Below are positions 35,025 to 43,590 of a stretch of DNA of 57,158 nt, in pieces. The notes under the pieces are model-generated. The model had not been told where the DNA came from, did no database searches, and saw only the letters and a list, made by a program, of their open reading frames with translations. Position numbers and translations under genes: made by a program. Source of the DNA: an uncultured Clostridium sp. (GTDB lineage Bacteria > Bacillota_A > Clostridia > TANB77 > CAG-508); assembly GCA_930980675.1 (NCBI GenBank), contig CAKNIU010000004.1, positions 1 to 57,158 of the forward strand. The letters run 5' to 3'. The first letter of the stretch is position 1. Every line of letters begins with the position of its first letter.

Positions 35025-36425
35025 TTAAGTACTTCTTAAAAGTGTAAACCAATCTTCAAATACTCTTTTAGTCATTGTAAAGAAGCTGTACTTTGGCACA
35101 TCTGCGTTTGAAATTAAATCGACCTTTGCAATCTCATTTCCATCAAGTGTAAATGTTAGTTCCCCTACTTTTTGCCCTTTAGTTACTGGTGCAGAGATAT
35201 TATTAAATATTTCAACATTTTGAGCTATGTTTGTATCATTTGATTTTTTTATAACTACGCCTGCATCATTGCCTAACACAGCCTCTACACTACTTTCTAA
35301 GCCTTTTTCTATGTTTGCTAATCCCACAACATCATTTGCTTTTCCTAGCTCTTTATATTGATAATTATTAAATCCATAATCTAATAATTGCCTTGCCTCT
35401 GCAAACCTAACGCTACTGGTTTCTCCTCTCATTACTACTGCAATTAAAGATAACCCATTTCTTGTTGCACTTGCTGATAAATTAAATAGTGCTACACTTG
35501 TTGAACCAGTTTTTAAACCAGTACAGCCCTCATAATTTCTAACTAACTTATTTGTATTTACAAGTTCCGACTTTCCGCCTCTTAAGCTATCCATATATAT
35601 TGTTGTATAATTTGTAATTTGAGGATGATTTTTTAAAAGTTCTCTTGACATTAATGCTATATCATATGCTGATGTAAGGTGCCCATCTTCATCTATTCCA
35701 TGACAATTTTTAAAAGTGGTATCATTCATTTCAAGCTCTTTTGCTCTTTGGTTCATTTTTTCTACAAAAGCTTGTTCTGAACCTTCTAAATATTCGGCCA
35801 TTGCAACTGAACAATCATTTGCACTCTGCAAACATATGGCTTTAAGCATTTCATCTACAGTAAGCTCTTCTGTTGTGTCTAGCCATATTTGTGAGCCTCC
35901 CATATTGCTAGCGTTTTCACTACAAGAAACTTTATCTGTCAAAGATATTCTGCCACTATCTAAAGCCTCCATTATTAAAAGTATTGTCATTACTTTTGTT
36001 ACTGACGCTGGTCTTAACTTTTCATGCATATTGTAATCATAAATAACTTTTCCTGTATTTTGCTCAATTAAAATTGCTCCTCCACAAGTCAAATTAAGAG
36101 GATTATTTGTAACTGCTTCAGATGTATCAAGAGCTTCACCACTCATTGCCTCTGCATTTACATTTACGGAATCTGTATTTAACACATTTTCACTAACATT
36201 ATTTGTTTCATTAGTTACACTTGTATTATTGCTATTCACTTGCTCAGTATTATTTACTTTATTTTGACTAATTGGAGCATTGTCATCATATGCCACATTC
36301 TCGTTTAATTTATTGTTTTGACTTGACCACACTGGTATGTCATAGCTCGACGCTAAACCTGCTGATGACATAAAAAATATTACCGCTGTACACATTATAA
36401 AATATTTTAAAAATCTTTTCTTCAT
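35025..36425 (-). CDS. dacF: Serine-type D-Ala-D-Ala carboxypeptidase (DacF-like, PBP5 family)
   Basis: About 466 residues from ATG 36425 (GGAGGAG before it; the TTG at 36440 lies on the SD). A signal peptide (residues 1-25) is followed by a long Asn/Ser-rich linker (about residues 30-100). The transpeptidase-like domain has SVTK in LRPASVTKVMTILLI (SxxK), SAND in LQSANDCSVAMAEY (SxN) and KTG in GCTGLKTGSTSVALF, and is followed by the C-terminal PBP5-type beta domain ending in an amphipathic anchor (FFTMTKRVFEDWFTLL). It trims the terminal D-Ala of peptidoglycan stem peptides. The extended low-complexity linker is unusual. Confidence 0.9.
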   Translation of the reverse strand: MKKRFLKYFIMCTAVIFFMSSAGLASSYDIPVWSSQNNKLNENVAYDDNAPISQNKVNNTEQVNSNNTSVTNETNNVSENVLNTDSVNVNAEAMSGEALDTSEAVTNNPLNLTCGGAILIEQNTGKVIYDYNMHEKLRPASVTKVMTILLIMEALDSGRISLTDKVSCSENASNMGGSQIWLDTTEELTVDEMLKAICLQSANDCSVAMAEYLEGSEQAFVEKMNQRAKELEMNDTTFKNCHGIDEDGHLTSAYDIALMSRELLKNHPQITNYTTIYMDSLRGGKSELVNTNKLVRNYEGCTGLKTGSTSVALFNLSASATRNGLSLIAVVMRGETSSVRFAEARQLLDYGFNNYQYKELGKANDVVGLANIEKGLESSVEAVLGNDAGVVIKKSNDTNIAQNVEIFNNISAPVTKGQKVGELTFTLDGNEIAKVDLISNADVPKYSFFTMTKRVFEDWFTLLRST

Positions 36426-36431
36426 AAAAAA

Positions 36432-36467
36432 CTCCTCCAACTGATTAATATTATTCAGTCGGAAGAG
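36432..36467 (-). terminator. Terminator hairpin carrying the dacF ribosome site in its 3-prime arm
   Basis: On the minus strand CTCTTCCGACTG pairs with CAGTTGGAGGAG (12 bp with two G-T wobbles) and is followed by TTTTTTATG. The GGAGGAG is the dacF ribosome site. Same architecture as the hairpin at 26296-26322. Confidence 0.6.
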
Positions 36468-36507
36468 CTTTTATGAATTTATTGTTCAATTGAAATTTTT
36501 AAATCAA

Positions 36508-37212
36508 TTATTTGTTTGGTTCTTCAATTCTTTTTATTTTCTTTACTAATGCTTTTATTTTTGCACTATTACCTTTTATATCTCCTAGGAAATATGATAC
36601 ACAAAATCCAATTATCATTATTATTATTGAAATAACTGAATTAGCATTAAATCCTAAGGCACAACTTTCGTTCAATACATTTGGAATTATTGATATAAAT
36701 AAACCAAATATTATTGAGAATGTTCCTGTGTAAAATCTTTTTAATAATATATTCATTAAGAAAGATATTACAAGAACTCCTATTACTAAACCAAATGCAG
36801 CAGGTATTAAAACTGAAAAGTTAAGGTCGGCAATTGAGCCTACATATAGTTCATATAATCCTAGTGATGATAGTATTACTGCACTATCAACTCCCGGAAC
36901 TATTGATGAACCAGCTACTGCAACACCTAACAATACTGATTGGAACAAATTAGGCTCTGTTATTACAGGGAACAAATTCTTGTTAAATGAAAATAGTGCA
37001 AATCCAACAATTGCTCCTATTAGCATTAATATGTAATATTTTTTGTCAAATCCCTCTTTTTTTACTTCTTTATAAAATAGTGGTATTGTTCCTATAACTA
37101 ATCCTAAAAAAGCATATCTTGTATACATTTCAAAATTAGCTAGTAAAAAGTCTACTACTTTGCTAAATAATAGTACGCCACGAGCTTTGCTCGGTTGCCT
37201 AATGTAACTCAA
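36508..37212 (-). pseudogene. DUF368 (undecaprenyl-phosphate translocase type) gene lacking its 5-prime end
   Basis: The frame encodes a clear DUF368 body from about FSKVVDFLLANFEMYTRYAF onward: FLGLVIGTIPLFYKE, the second family motif GSSIVPGVDSAVILSSLGLY and several membrane helices. The N-terminal 60-75 residues, with the first PGVSGGT motif and the first helices, are missing. In their place the frame runs back through a hairpin repeat (37181-37251) to a TTG without ribosome site, followed upstream by the terminator of the single-gene unit at 37276-38049. DUF368 proteins recycle the undecaprenyl-phosphate carrier; this copy is probably inactive. Confidence 0.65.
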
Positions 37213-37251
37213 CCTTGTAATATAGGCAAAATCTTCGATTTTTCCTATATT
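37181..37251. repeat. Two-hairpin repeat at the truncated DUF368 5-prime end
   Basis: CGAGC-TTT-GCTCG (37181-37193) and a long near-perfect inverted repeat AATATAGGCAAAATC / GATTTTTCCTATATT (37219-37251, 3-base loop, one mismatch). It marks the join between the DUF368 body and the foreign unit and may be a small palindromic mobile element. Confidence 0.45.
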
Positions 37252-37275
37252 TTTAAAAAACCTTTGATAAAAAGC

Positions 37276-37326
37276 AACGAGAAGGACTCCACTTAGTGGA
37301 AATCCTCCAAGCAGAGTCCTCTCGTT
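37276..37326 (-). terminator. Terminator of the 37.3-kb unit
   Basis: AACGAGAAGGACTC pairs with GAGTCCTCTCGTT (one bulge) with an inner stem TCCACT/AGTGGA; on the minus strand GCTTTTTATC follows. Confidence 0.65.
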
Positions 37327-37346
37327 CAGATACTATTAGCCACTCG

Positions 37347-37961
37347 TTAGAACGTTGCCTGATAGCTACCTGTAGGGTAGATGGCTGTGTTCTTTTCTTT
37401 CTCAGGCAGGTCTTCAAAGTTCAGAACGTCAAACTGGTATTCTCCAATTTGACAATCTTCCTTTTCCTTGATTGATACGGCTTTAACTGTGCCATCTGCT
37501 TCCTCAAACAGCACATAGTTGGAAGTCAATCCCTTGAAAGCACCATCATTATAAATGATGGACTGGAAGCTTACTCCACGTTCCCCCGTATTGTGAATAA
37601 TGAAAGCAAAACTTTCGTCATTATTCATCATTACAACTTCATAGAAGTCGTTGGGAGCATTAAAGGTGTAGGTCTTGTAACTTTGTCCAGACAAAGTATA
37701 CACACCATGCGCCTCATACGGTAAAGCTCCATCTTGCCTGGTGGAAATGACTTCAGCAGTAAGTTCCTCCAGTTCTGACCAATCATCGGTTACTGCAAAA
37801 GTTTCACCGATTTCAGTAAAATCCTGCTCTTGGCTCTGAGATTCCACCTTGGTCTCATCCCGAACCGCTGTGGCAGTAGTGACTTGATTTGTTGCACATC
37901 CTGTAAGTACTACAGTAAGTGCAAACATTGTTGCTACGAACATCAAAATTTTCTTTTTCAT
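37347..37961 (-). CDS. Putative lipoprotein, 204 aa, in a higher-G+C single-gene unit
   Basis: Signal peptide MKKKILMFVATMFALTVV with lipobox LTGC, Cys21 being the predicted lipidated residue. A Thr/Gln/Glu-rich linker (residues 22-50) is followed by a beta-rich domain of about 150 residues (GVYTLSGQSYKTYTFNAP, EVVMMNNDESFAFIIHNTG) that I do not recognise. GAGAGG precedes the start. G/C-rich third codon positions and stand-alone promoter/terminator match the other single-gene units. It sits exactly between the patatin gene and a DUF368 gene that has lost its front. Confidence 0.78.
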   Translation of the reverse strand: MKKKILMFVATMFALTVVLTGCATNQVTTATAVRDETKVESQSQEQDFTEIGETFAVTDDWSELEELTAEVISTRQDGALPYEAHGVYTLSGQSYKTYTFNAPNDFYEVVMMNNDESFAFIIHNTGERGVSFQSIIYNDGAFKGLTSNYVLFEEADGTVKAVSIKEKEDCQIGEYQFDVLNFEDLPEKEKNTAIYPTGSYQATF

Positions 37962-38020
37962 TTTTCATACCTCTCTTGTGCTTTTTGATGTTTTTTGACC
38001 ATAAGGCCAACCGTATATTA

Positions 38021-38049
38021 ATTATATCACACTTTATGTAAAATTGCAA
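38021..38049 (-). promoter_or_regulatory. Promoter of the 37.9-kb unit
   Basis: Minus-strand TTGCAA, 17 bases, TATAAT; spacer contains ACATAAA and TG one base before the -10. Confidence 0.7.
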
Positions 38050-38067
38050 TTTTATAGCAAAAGTTAC

Positions 38068-38925
38068 TTATCTTATTCTTTTAACTAATTCTTCAAGCCT
38101 TTCTTCCATATCTTTTACTCCGTCATTATATAAGTTTTGGAGTTTTGTTTTGTCTCTCTCAAGTCTTGTGACTTCTACTGGCTTTTTAGGCTGTATTACC
38201 ATTATTCTGCCTTCTGCTTCTAACTTATCTATGTTGTTTTTTATGTTATTATATCTCCCTGGCGCAGTGCATAATTCTTCTATCAATTTAGGATATTTTT
38301 TAAATGCTCTATTGTATACCCTTGCCATTGTTTTACTAACCTCTGGCTTTCTATAATTTTTATCCCTTGTAAGAACTACTAATATATTTTTATGATTTTG
38401 CTCAAGAGGTATATTTATAGGAATTGAATTTGTAACTGCTCCATCTAAATAATGATAATCTTTAATTTTTACCATTCTTGAACAAAGTGGCATACTACTA
38501 GAAGCTTGTACGGCTTTGTATATTTCTTTTTCAGTACAATTATTTTTACTTATATACTCTGTCTCTCCTTTTTCACAATTTGAAACCACTGCAATAAAAT
38601 TTTGTTTTGAGTTATTGAAAGTTTCGTAATCAAAAATATTTTTATTTTTAGAAATATCATTAAATAAATAATCAAAACCTATTAGTCCATGCTCTTTTTT
38701 TAATGCTTCTATTCCAACATATCTTTTATCATCTCTAAAGCCTATATTAATATCTTTACTTCTCCCTATTTGCTTTGATACATAATTCATTCCTGTTAAT
38801 GCACCTGCTGATACTCCTATTACACAGTTTGCTTCTATGTTGTTTTTTAACAATACATCTAATACCCCTGATGTATATAAACTTCTAAATGCTCCTCCTT
38901 CTAATACTAAAGTTAAATCATTCAT
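38068..38925 (-). CDS. Patatin-like phospholipase
   Basis: 285 residues. The patatin catalytic dyad is present: the oxyanion loop LEGGAFRSLYTSG (residues 9-21), nucleophile Ser39 in IGVSAGALTG, and Asp in YLDGAVTNSIPI (about residue 157). Typical family body KAVQASSSMPLCSRM. No signal peptide, so cytosolic or peripheral membrane. Likely acyl hydrolase on phospholipids; substrate unknown. Monocistronic between the lipoprotein unit and the acyl-CoA synthetase gene. Confidence 0.88.
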   Translation of the reverse strand: MNDLTLVLEGGAFRSLYTSGVLDVLLKNNIEANCVIGVSAGALTGMNYVSKQIGRSKDINIGFRDDKRYVGIEALKKEHGLIGFDYLFNDISKNKNIFDYETFNNSKQNFIAVVSNCEKGETEYISKNNCTEKEIYKAVQASSSMPLCSRMVKIKDYHYLDGAVTNSIPINIPLEQNHKNILVVLTRDKNYRKPEVSKTMARVYNRAFKKYPKLIEELCTAPGRYNNIKNNIDKLEAEGRIMVIQPKKPVEVTRLERDKTKLQNLYNDGVKDMEERLEELVKRIR

Positions 38926-39010
38926 TGTTTACATTACTTCCTTTCAAATAATGGATTTATATAATAAATTTTGGTAAATTATATCACAGGAATATGAATA
39001 AAAAAAGAGT

Positions 39011-39076
39011 TTTTTACTTTTGGGACGGAGCAAATCGTAAAATATTTTTACGAAAAGACCGTCTCAAAAGTAAAAA
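39011..39076. repeat. Palindromic element E1 (arms only)
   Basis: Outer inverted repeat TTTTTACTTTTGGGACGG / CCGTCTCAAAAGTAAAAA (18 bp, one wobble) and inner CGTAAAA/TTTTACG. Its right side is nearly identical to the right arm of element E2 at 49399-49432 (TTTTACGAAAAG.ACCGTC.CAAAAG). It also works as terminator of the acyl-CoA synthetase gene, whose stop is 2 bases away. Confidence 0.6.
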
Positions 39077-39077
39077 G

Positions 39078-40793
39078 TTATATTACTGTTTTAATTTCTT
39101 CTTTTCTTTTAATTTTTTGTGTTGTTGTTTTTATTAAAGGTTTATCTGTTAAAATCATATGTTTAATATATTTGTATGGTGGTAATGTTTTATTTACCTC
39201 CTTAATTTGATTCCATATATTTTTATATAAATCATCCTCAGATATATCTCCATATTTTTCTTTTACTTTATCTTTGTTGTATACTACTTTAATAGCAACC
39301 TTTATTTTTGATTTATCATCTTCTTCTGGCATACCAAATACAAAGCATTCTTCTACTTCATAAATTCTATTTACAAGTGTTTCTAATTCTTCTGGAAATA
39401 CTTTTTTACCATTTTTTAAAACAATCATGTCTTTTTGTCTTCCAGTAATAAATAAGAATCCCTTTTTGTCAATATATCCTAAGTCACCTGTATAGAACCA
39501 TCCGTCTTTTAATACTTCTTTAGTAGCTTCTTCATTTTCATAATATCCAAGCATTACATTTGGACCTTTAACTCTAATTTCACCTATACCTTTGTCATCT
39601 TTGTTTACAATTTCAACTTGCACATCTTTTAAAGGTACACCAACAGAGCCATATTTTACTTGTTTAAAGTTTTCAGCAGCTATAACTGGAGAGGTTTCAG
39701 TTAGTCCATAACCTTGAACCATTTTTATTCCTAAATCATTAAATCCTTTTTCAGTCCTTTTATCTAGTGGCGCACCTCCTGAAATTACAAACCTCATTTC
39801 ACCACCTAGTCCGTCTATAACTTGCTTAAATAGTTTTCTTCTTATATCAATGTGTAATTTTAGTAAACAATTGCTTAAACCTTTTGCAAATTCTATAAGC
39901 TTAGTTTTATTTTGCTTTTCAATTTCTTTTTCAATATTTTCATACATTTTGTCTACTAATAAAGGTACTCCAACAAATACTGATACTTTATATTCTTTCA
40001 AATTTTGCTGAATATATCTTAAGCCATCTGTAAATACTGTTTTAACGCCACATGCAAGCATTACTATCATACAAGTTGAGCCAAATATATGATGAAATGG
40101 TAAAAATGCTATATTAACATCAGTATCTCTTATATCTTCTACCAACTGCATATTATATACATTAACAGCTATTCCATATTGTGCAAGCATTACAGCTTTT
40201 GATTTTGATGTTGTTCCTGATGTAAAAAGTAAAATGCTCATTGCATGCGAATCAATTTCACAATTTATGTAATCTTTATTTCCTGATTTTATAATTTCAG
40301 TTCCTTCTTCAATTAAATCTGGAACATTTATAAAATCTTTTAATTTGCTCATGCAAATATATACTTTTACATTTGTTTTTCCATTTTCCTTTATTATGTT
40401 TATTTTTTCTTCATATTTTTCATCAAATACTATTGCTTCTGCTTTACTTCTTACAAGTGAATCTTCTAATTCTTCTACTTGTAGTTCTTTATCTAGAGGA
40501 ACTGAGCACATGCCTCCAAGTAAGCAAGATAAGTGCGAAATAGCCCATTCATATCTATTTCTTCCACATATAGCAACTCTTTTTCCTTTTAGTCCTAGTT
40601 TGTATAAAGCACTACCTAGAGCATTTATTTCATCAAGCATTTTCTTATATGTAGTGTTTTTATATTCTATCCCCTTTTCTTTAATTTTCTTCGTTACAAA
40701 AGCTACATGGTTTGGATACATTTTTACTGAATTATAAATAATTTCTTTAATGTTCTCAAACTTTGTAGCTTGCCTTAAAATAGTTTCTTTCAT
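39078..40793 (-). CDS. Long-chain acyl-CoA synthetase (AMP-binding family)
   Basis: 571 residues. Adenylates a fatty (or other carboxylic) acid and transfers it to CoA. Motifs: the P-loop-like LLFTSGTTSKSKAVML (about residue 190), FHHIFGS, GYGLTETSPVIAAENF, the FYTGDLGYIDKKGFLFITGR hinge region, and the C-terminal lysine motif PLIKTTTQKIKRKEEI. No membrane anchor. Monocistronic and flanked by palindromic elements on both sides. Substrate chain length cannot be told from sequence. Confidence 0.88.
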   Translation of the reverse strand: MKETILRQATKFENIKEIIYNSVKMYPNHVAFVTKKIKEKGIEYKNTTYKKMLDEINALGSALYKLGLKGKRVAICGRNRYEWAISHLSCLLGGMCSVPLDKELQVEELEDSLVRSKAEAIVFDEKYEEKINIIKENGKTNVKVYICMSKLKDFINVPDLIEEGTEIIKSGNKDYINCEIDSHAMSILLFTSGTTSKSKAVMLAQYGIAVNVYNMQLVEDIRDTDVNIAFLPFHHIFGSTCMIVMLACGVKTVFTDGLRYIQQNLKEYKVSVFVGVPLLVDKMYENIEKEIEKQNKTKLIEFAKGLSNCLLKLHIDIRRKLFKQVIDGLGGEMRFVISGGAPLDKRTEKGFNDLGIKMVQGYGLTETSPVIAAENFKQVKYGSVGVPLKDVQVEIVNKDDKGIGEIRVKGPNVMLGYYENEEATKEVLKDGWFYTGDLGYIDKKGFLFITGRQKDMIVLKNGKKVFPEELETLVNRIYEVEECFVFGMPEEDDKSKIKVAIKVVYNKDKVKEKYGDISEDDLYKNIWNQIKEVNKTLPPYKYIKHMILTDKPLIKTTTQKIKRKEEIKTVI

Positions 40794-40823
40794 CTTAATA
40801 ATTCCTTTCTAAGCTCAAAATCT

Positions 40824-40948
40824 AGTTGGAAAAGAATTGTGCTTTTGGCTAGGCGAACAAGCAAGAAAACCTGAGGCGTGCTTTTAAGCCCGCTAAAGGC
40901 TTTTCGAAGCGCAGTTAAACGACGCCAAAACGCAATTGTTTTTCAACT
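40824..40948. repeat. Palindromic element E4 with a G/C-rich core
   Basis: Imperfect terminal inverted repeats AGTTGGAAAAGAATTGTG / GCAATTGTTTTTCAACT plus CTTTTGGC/GCCAAAA enclose about 75 bases of higher G+C (AGGCGAACAAGCAAG, GAGGCGTGCTTTTAAGCC, TCGAAGCGCAGTTAAACG). Located in the 5-prime flank of the acyl-CoA synthetase gene and downstream of the RelQ-like gene. No ORF. Confidence 0.5.
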
Positions 40949-40980
40949 TTTCTCCATAGTACTAGCTTAACACAATAATA

Positions 40981-41010
40981 AAAGACCAGTCAATTTGTCG
41001 ACCGGTCTTT
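40981..41010 (-). terminator. Terminator of the RelQ-like gene
   Basis: AAAGACCGGTC pairs with GACTGGTCTTT (one mismatch); placed 8 bases past the stop. Confidence 0.55.
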
Positions 41011-41017
41011 CAAATTT

Positions 41018-41689
41018 TTACTTAGCCATTTGTTTCTGATAAATTCTCATCATGCTTTCGTCAATTTTGTTAATAATCTTTGCATACCAAGCTAACTTTT
41101 TGGAGTCTTTATTAGAAAGTTTCGCTTTTGTTTTGTACTTCATTTTATGTTCTGCTGAAGCCCAAAAGTCCATTGCAAGTGTTTTGATTTGTATTTCTAC
41201 TTTTATTGGTATAATATCTTCTTCATAATGTATCATTGTTTCAATTACCATATGGTATCCCATATATCCGCTTTTTTTAGGATTAGTTATGTAATCTTTT
41301 TCTTTTATTACCCTAGTATTTGGCATACTTCTTATAATATCCCTAACTCTAAAAACATCATCTTGAAAAGTACATACAACCCTAATACCTGCTATGTCAT
41401 TTATATACTCTATTAAATTTTTGTAATTCAGTTCGTAATTTTTCTTCTTCATTTTATTTATTATGCTTGTTGGAGTTTTTATTCTACTTGAAATATGATT
41501 AATAACTTCATAATTATATTTGTTATTAAAATATTCTTGAAGAGCTCCGAGTTTGTCTAAAATGTCTATTTGTGCTCTTTGGTATAAAGACATTAGCATA
41601 TTAAATTCTTTTTTTTCAACATTGAGCGGAACTAACCCACTCGCTGTTAATTCACTATTTTTTACGTGCAACGTTTCTGTTTTAACCAC
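41018..41689 (-). CDS. Small alarmone synthetase (RelQ-type GTP pyrophosphokinase)
   Basis: 223 residues, matching single-domain RelA/SpoT synthetases (SAS), which lack HD hydrolase and C-terminal regulatory domains. Motifs: SRIKTPTSIINKMKKK, DIAGIRVVCTFQDDVFRVRD, KDYITNPKKSGYMGYHMVIE and VEIQIKTLAMDFWASAEHKM. It makes (p)ppGpp from GTP/GDP and ATP, linking cell-wall or nutrient stress to growth control. The start is uncertain: the GTG at 41689 sits on AGGTGG and the first ATG is well inside, so a GTG or TTG start is likely. Confidence 0.88.
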   Translation of the reverse strand: MVKTETLHVKNSELTASGLVPLNVEKKEFNMLMSLYQRAQIDILDKLGALQEYFNNKYNYEVINHISSRIKTPTSIINKMKKKNYELNYKNLIEYINDIAGIRVVCTFQDDVFRVRDIIRSMPNTRVIKEKDYITNPKKSGYMGYHMVIETMIHYEEDIIPIKVEIQIKTLAMDFWASAEHKMKYKTKAKLSNKDSKKLAWYAKIINKIDESMMRIYQKQMAK

Positions 41690-41827
41690 CTCATTTCTAG
41701 TTTCTTGTTTATTATTTTACACAACAATTGTATCCAAATTGTGTCCTATAAGTAAATTAAAATTTACCTTATTTTTTAAACTTTTATATTATATTCGTGT
41801 AATTCCTAGAAAATGAATAAATAGTTT

Positions 41828-42259
41828 TTAGCAATTAGCTACCTGTGTTATCATCCAGCATTTCTTTTGATAATCTTTTAAATATTCATCCATTAAACTA
41901 GATGTTACTGGACATCCTTCATTTTCAGCATCTTGCTTTATTTTTTTGCAATTTTCTATAAGTGTTCCATAATCCTGCAAAAGAACATTCCATATATCAC
42001 AAGATTTAACTTGCACACTTTCTGCTTCTTTTATTTGACTAGTTTCCAAATATTCTTTCATTGTTGCCATGACATGATATTTTTTTGCAACTATCACTTC
42101 TGCAACTTCATCGATTTGTTCATTAATGCTATTATAATATTCTTCTAATTTTTCATGTGTTGTAAAAAAGTCTGCTCCTGTAATATTCCAATGATAATTT
42201 TGTAATTTCCTATAAAAAACATTTAGATTTGATAATAATAAATTTAAATCATCACACAT
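41828..42259 (-). CDS. dps: Dps/ferritin-like DNA-binding mini-ferritin
   Basis: 143 residues. The ferroxidase signature spans LQNYHWNITGADFFTTHEKL and EEYYNSINEQIDEVAEVI (residues 19-56). Dps proteins form dodecamers that oxidise and store iron and protect DNA from peroxide. The C-terminus is Cys-containing (KKCWMITQVANC) and unusually short of basic residues. AGAAGG precedes the start. Monocistronic. Confidence 0.88.
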   Translation of the reverse strand: MCDDLNLLLSNLNVFYRKLQNYHWNITGADFFTTHEKLEEYYNSINEQIDEVAEVIVAKKYHVMATMKEYLETSQIKEAESVQVKSCDIWNVLLQDYGTLIENCKKIKQDAENEGCPVTSSLMDEYLKDYQKKCWMITQVANC

Positions 42260-42458
42260 AATTCTTACCTTCTTTCTTTAATCGCTATCTGATATTAAAT
42301 TTTCACCTTTTTAATATCTTCACTTAGCAAAATTTTTAAATCAAATTTTACTTCTTACAGTATTTCCTATAAAATCTAGATTTATACTTTATTATTATAA
42401 TTTTAAATATAATTTTCAATAACATCTTTTGGTCACTCATAAACGCCATGCAAAGCAG

Positions 42459-43235
42459 TTATTCCTCAATATACATTGCTTTTGCTATATAAGGAAGTAT
42501 ACTTTCTGTGTCATACCAACCTGACATTTTAATTTTTCCATATAATCCATTTGGATTTGAAACATACACTTTATTTTGATTATCTGTTGCTAAAAGTAAC
42601 ATATAATGTGATGATGTTGTCCATGTACTATCTGGTGTATTCCATACACATATAAGTATTGGCTTATTTTTACTTAATTGCTCCATAACATACTCTTTTT
42701 CAAAATATAAACTTGCATATAAAAAGTCGGTATTCGCTATTCCGAATCTATTTGTAAGCTCACTGCTCATCTGGTCACCTTCCAAATGCTCTCCTTCAAA
42801 ATTGACATATATTTTTCTTAAGTCTTCTGGTGTATAATCATAACCATATCCACTAAGTAATGTTGCTATTGCAGCTAGTCCACATCCGTTTTCTTCAAAA
42901 GTTCCGTCCCAATACTCGTTATTTTTATATGATGCATTTCCTACTTGCTTATATTCTTTATATACTTTTCCATCAACTGCTGTAAAAGTTGTATCATATC
43001 CATCCATACCTTTTACTTCTTTTTGCCCTACACCTGCATAATTGGAATTGTGGCTAAGTTCTTCTACATTTATTGACAATGGTTTGGATTTTTGAGCTCC
43101 ATAATTTAATTCTGAAATTAATCCAGCATATTTATTTACTAAAATATATGCCCCAATTACAATTAATAATAAAATTACAACTACCTTTTTATTAATAAAT
43201 CTTTTTCTCTTTTTATTTACAATTTTTTCACTCAT
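42459..43235 (-). CDS. Membrane-anchored C39-family cysteine peptidase-like protein
   Basis: 258 residues. A basic N-terminus and a single signal anchor (residues 18-33) are followed by an extracytoplasmic peptidase domain. Cys118 is in FEENGCGLAAIATLLSGYGY, the His in TTSSHYMLLLATDN and an Asn in VYVSNPNGLYG: the Cys-His-Asn/Asp order of the C39-like fold. The stand-alone C39_2 proteins of Firmicutes are surface hydrolases of unknown substrate. The gene faces away from the VanRS-like pair across a 355-base gap. Confidence 0.82.
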   Translation of the reverse strand: MSEKIVNKKRKRFINKKVVVILLLIVIGAYILVNKYAGLISELNYGAQKSKPLSINVEELSHNSNYAGVGQKEVKGMDGYDTTFTAVDGKVYKEYKQVGNASYKNNEYWDGTFEENGCGLAAIATLLSGYGYDYTPEDLRKIYVNFEGEHLEGDQMSSELTNRFGIANTDFLYASLYFEKEYVMEQLSKNKPILICVWNTPDSTWTTSSHYMLLLATDNQNKVYVSNPNGLYGKIKMSGWYDTESILPYIAKAMYIEE

Positions 43236-43590
43236 TTTAATTTTATCCTTTCCAAAGGAACGTAACTATGATTTAATTTGCAATTCTAGAATAATCGCAA
43301 TGATATTGGCTACATTTCCTTTCTACGATTTACAATTAAATTATAAAATCATTTTTTAAATAATGTTTTAATACTTTCTAAAGAATTTCTTACAATTTTC
43401 TTACAAATTGCACAATCGCGCCATTTATGTGTTATACTAATATTGGGCAAAATCATTATGATTAAATTTTGCTTTTTGTTGCCTACTAACCTAGCACTTG
43501 TCTATATTTTATGATAATGTTACATCTGACAATATAAGCAAAGCATATTCCCTGTGGCAAAAATGATTTTTTAAAAAAGGGGTTTATTTT
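43236..43590. other. Divergent intergenic region between C39 peptidase and VanRS-like genes
   Basis: 355 bases without an ORF. A plus-strand -10-like TATACT at about 43434 with TTGCAC about 19 bases upstream could serve the response regulator, leaving a leader of roughly 145 bases. AAAAAAGG before ATG 43591 is the ribosome site. I see no hairpin strong enough to call. Confidence 0.4.
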
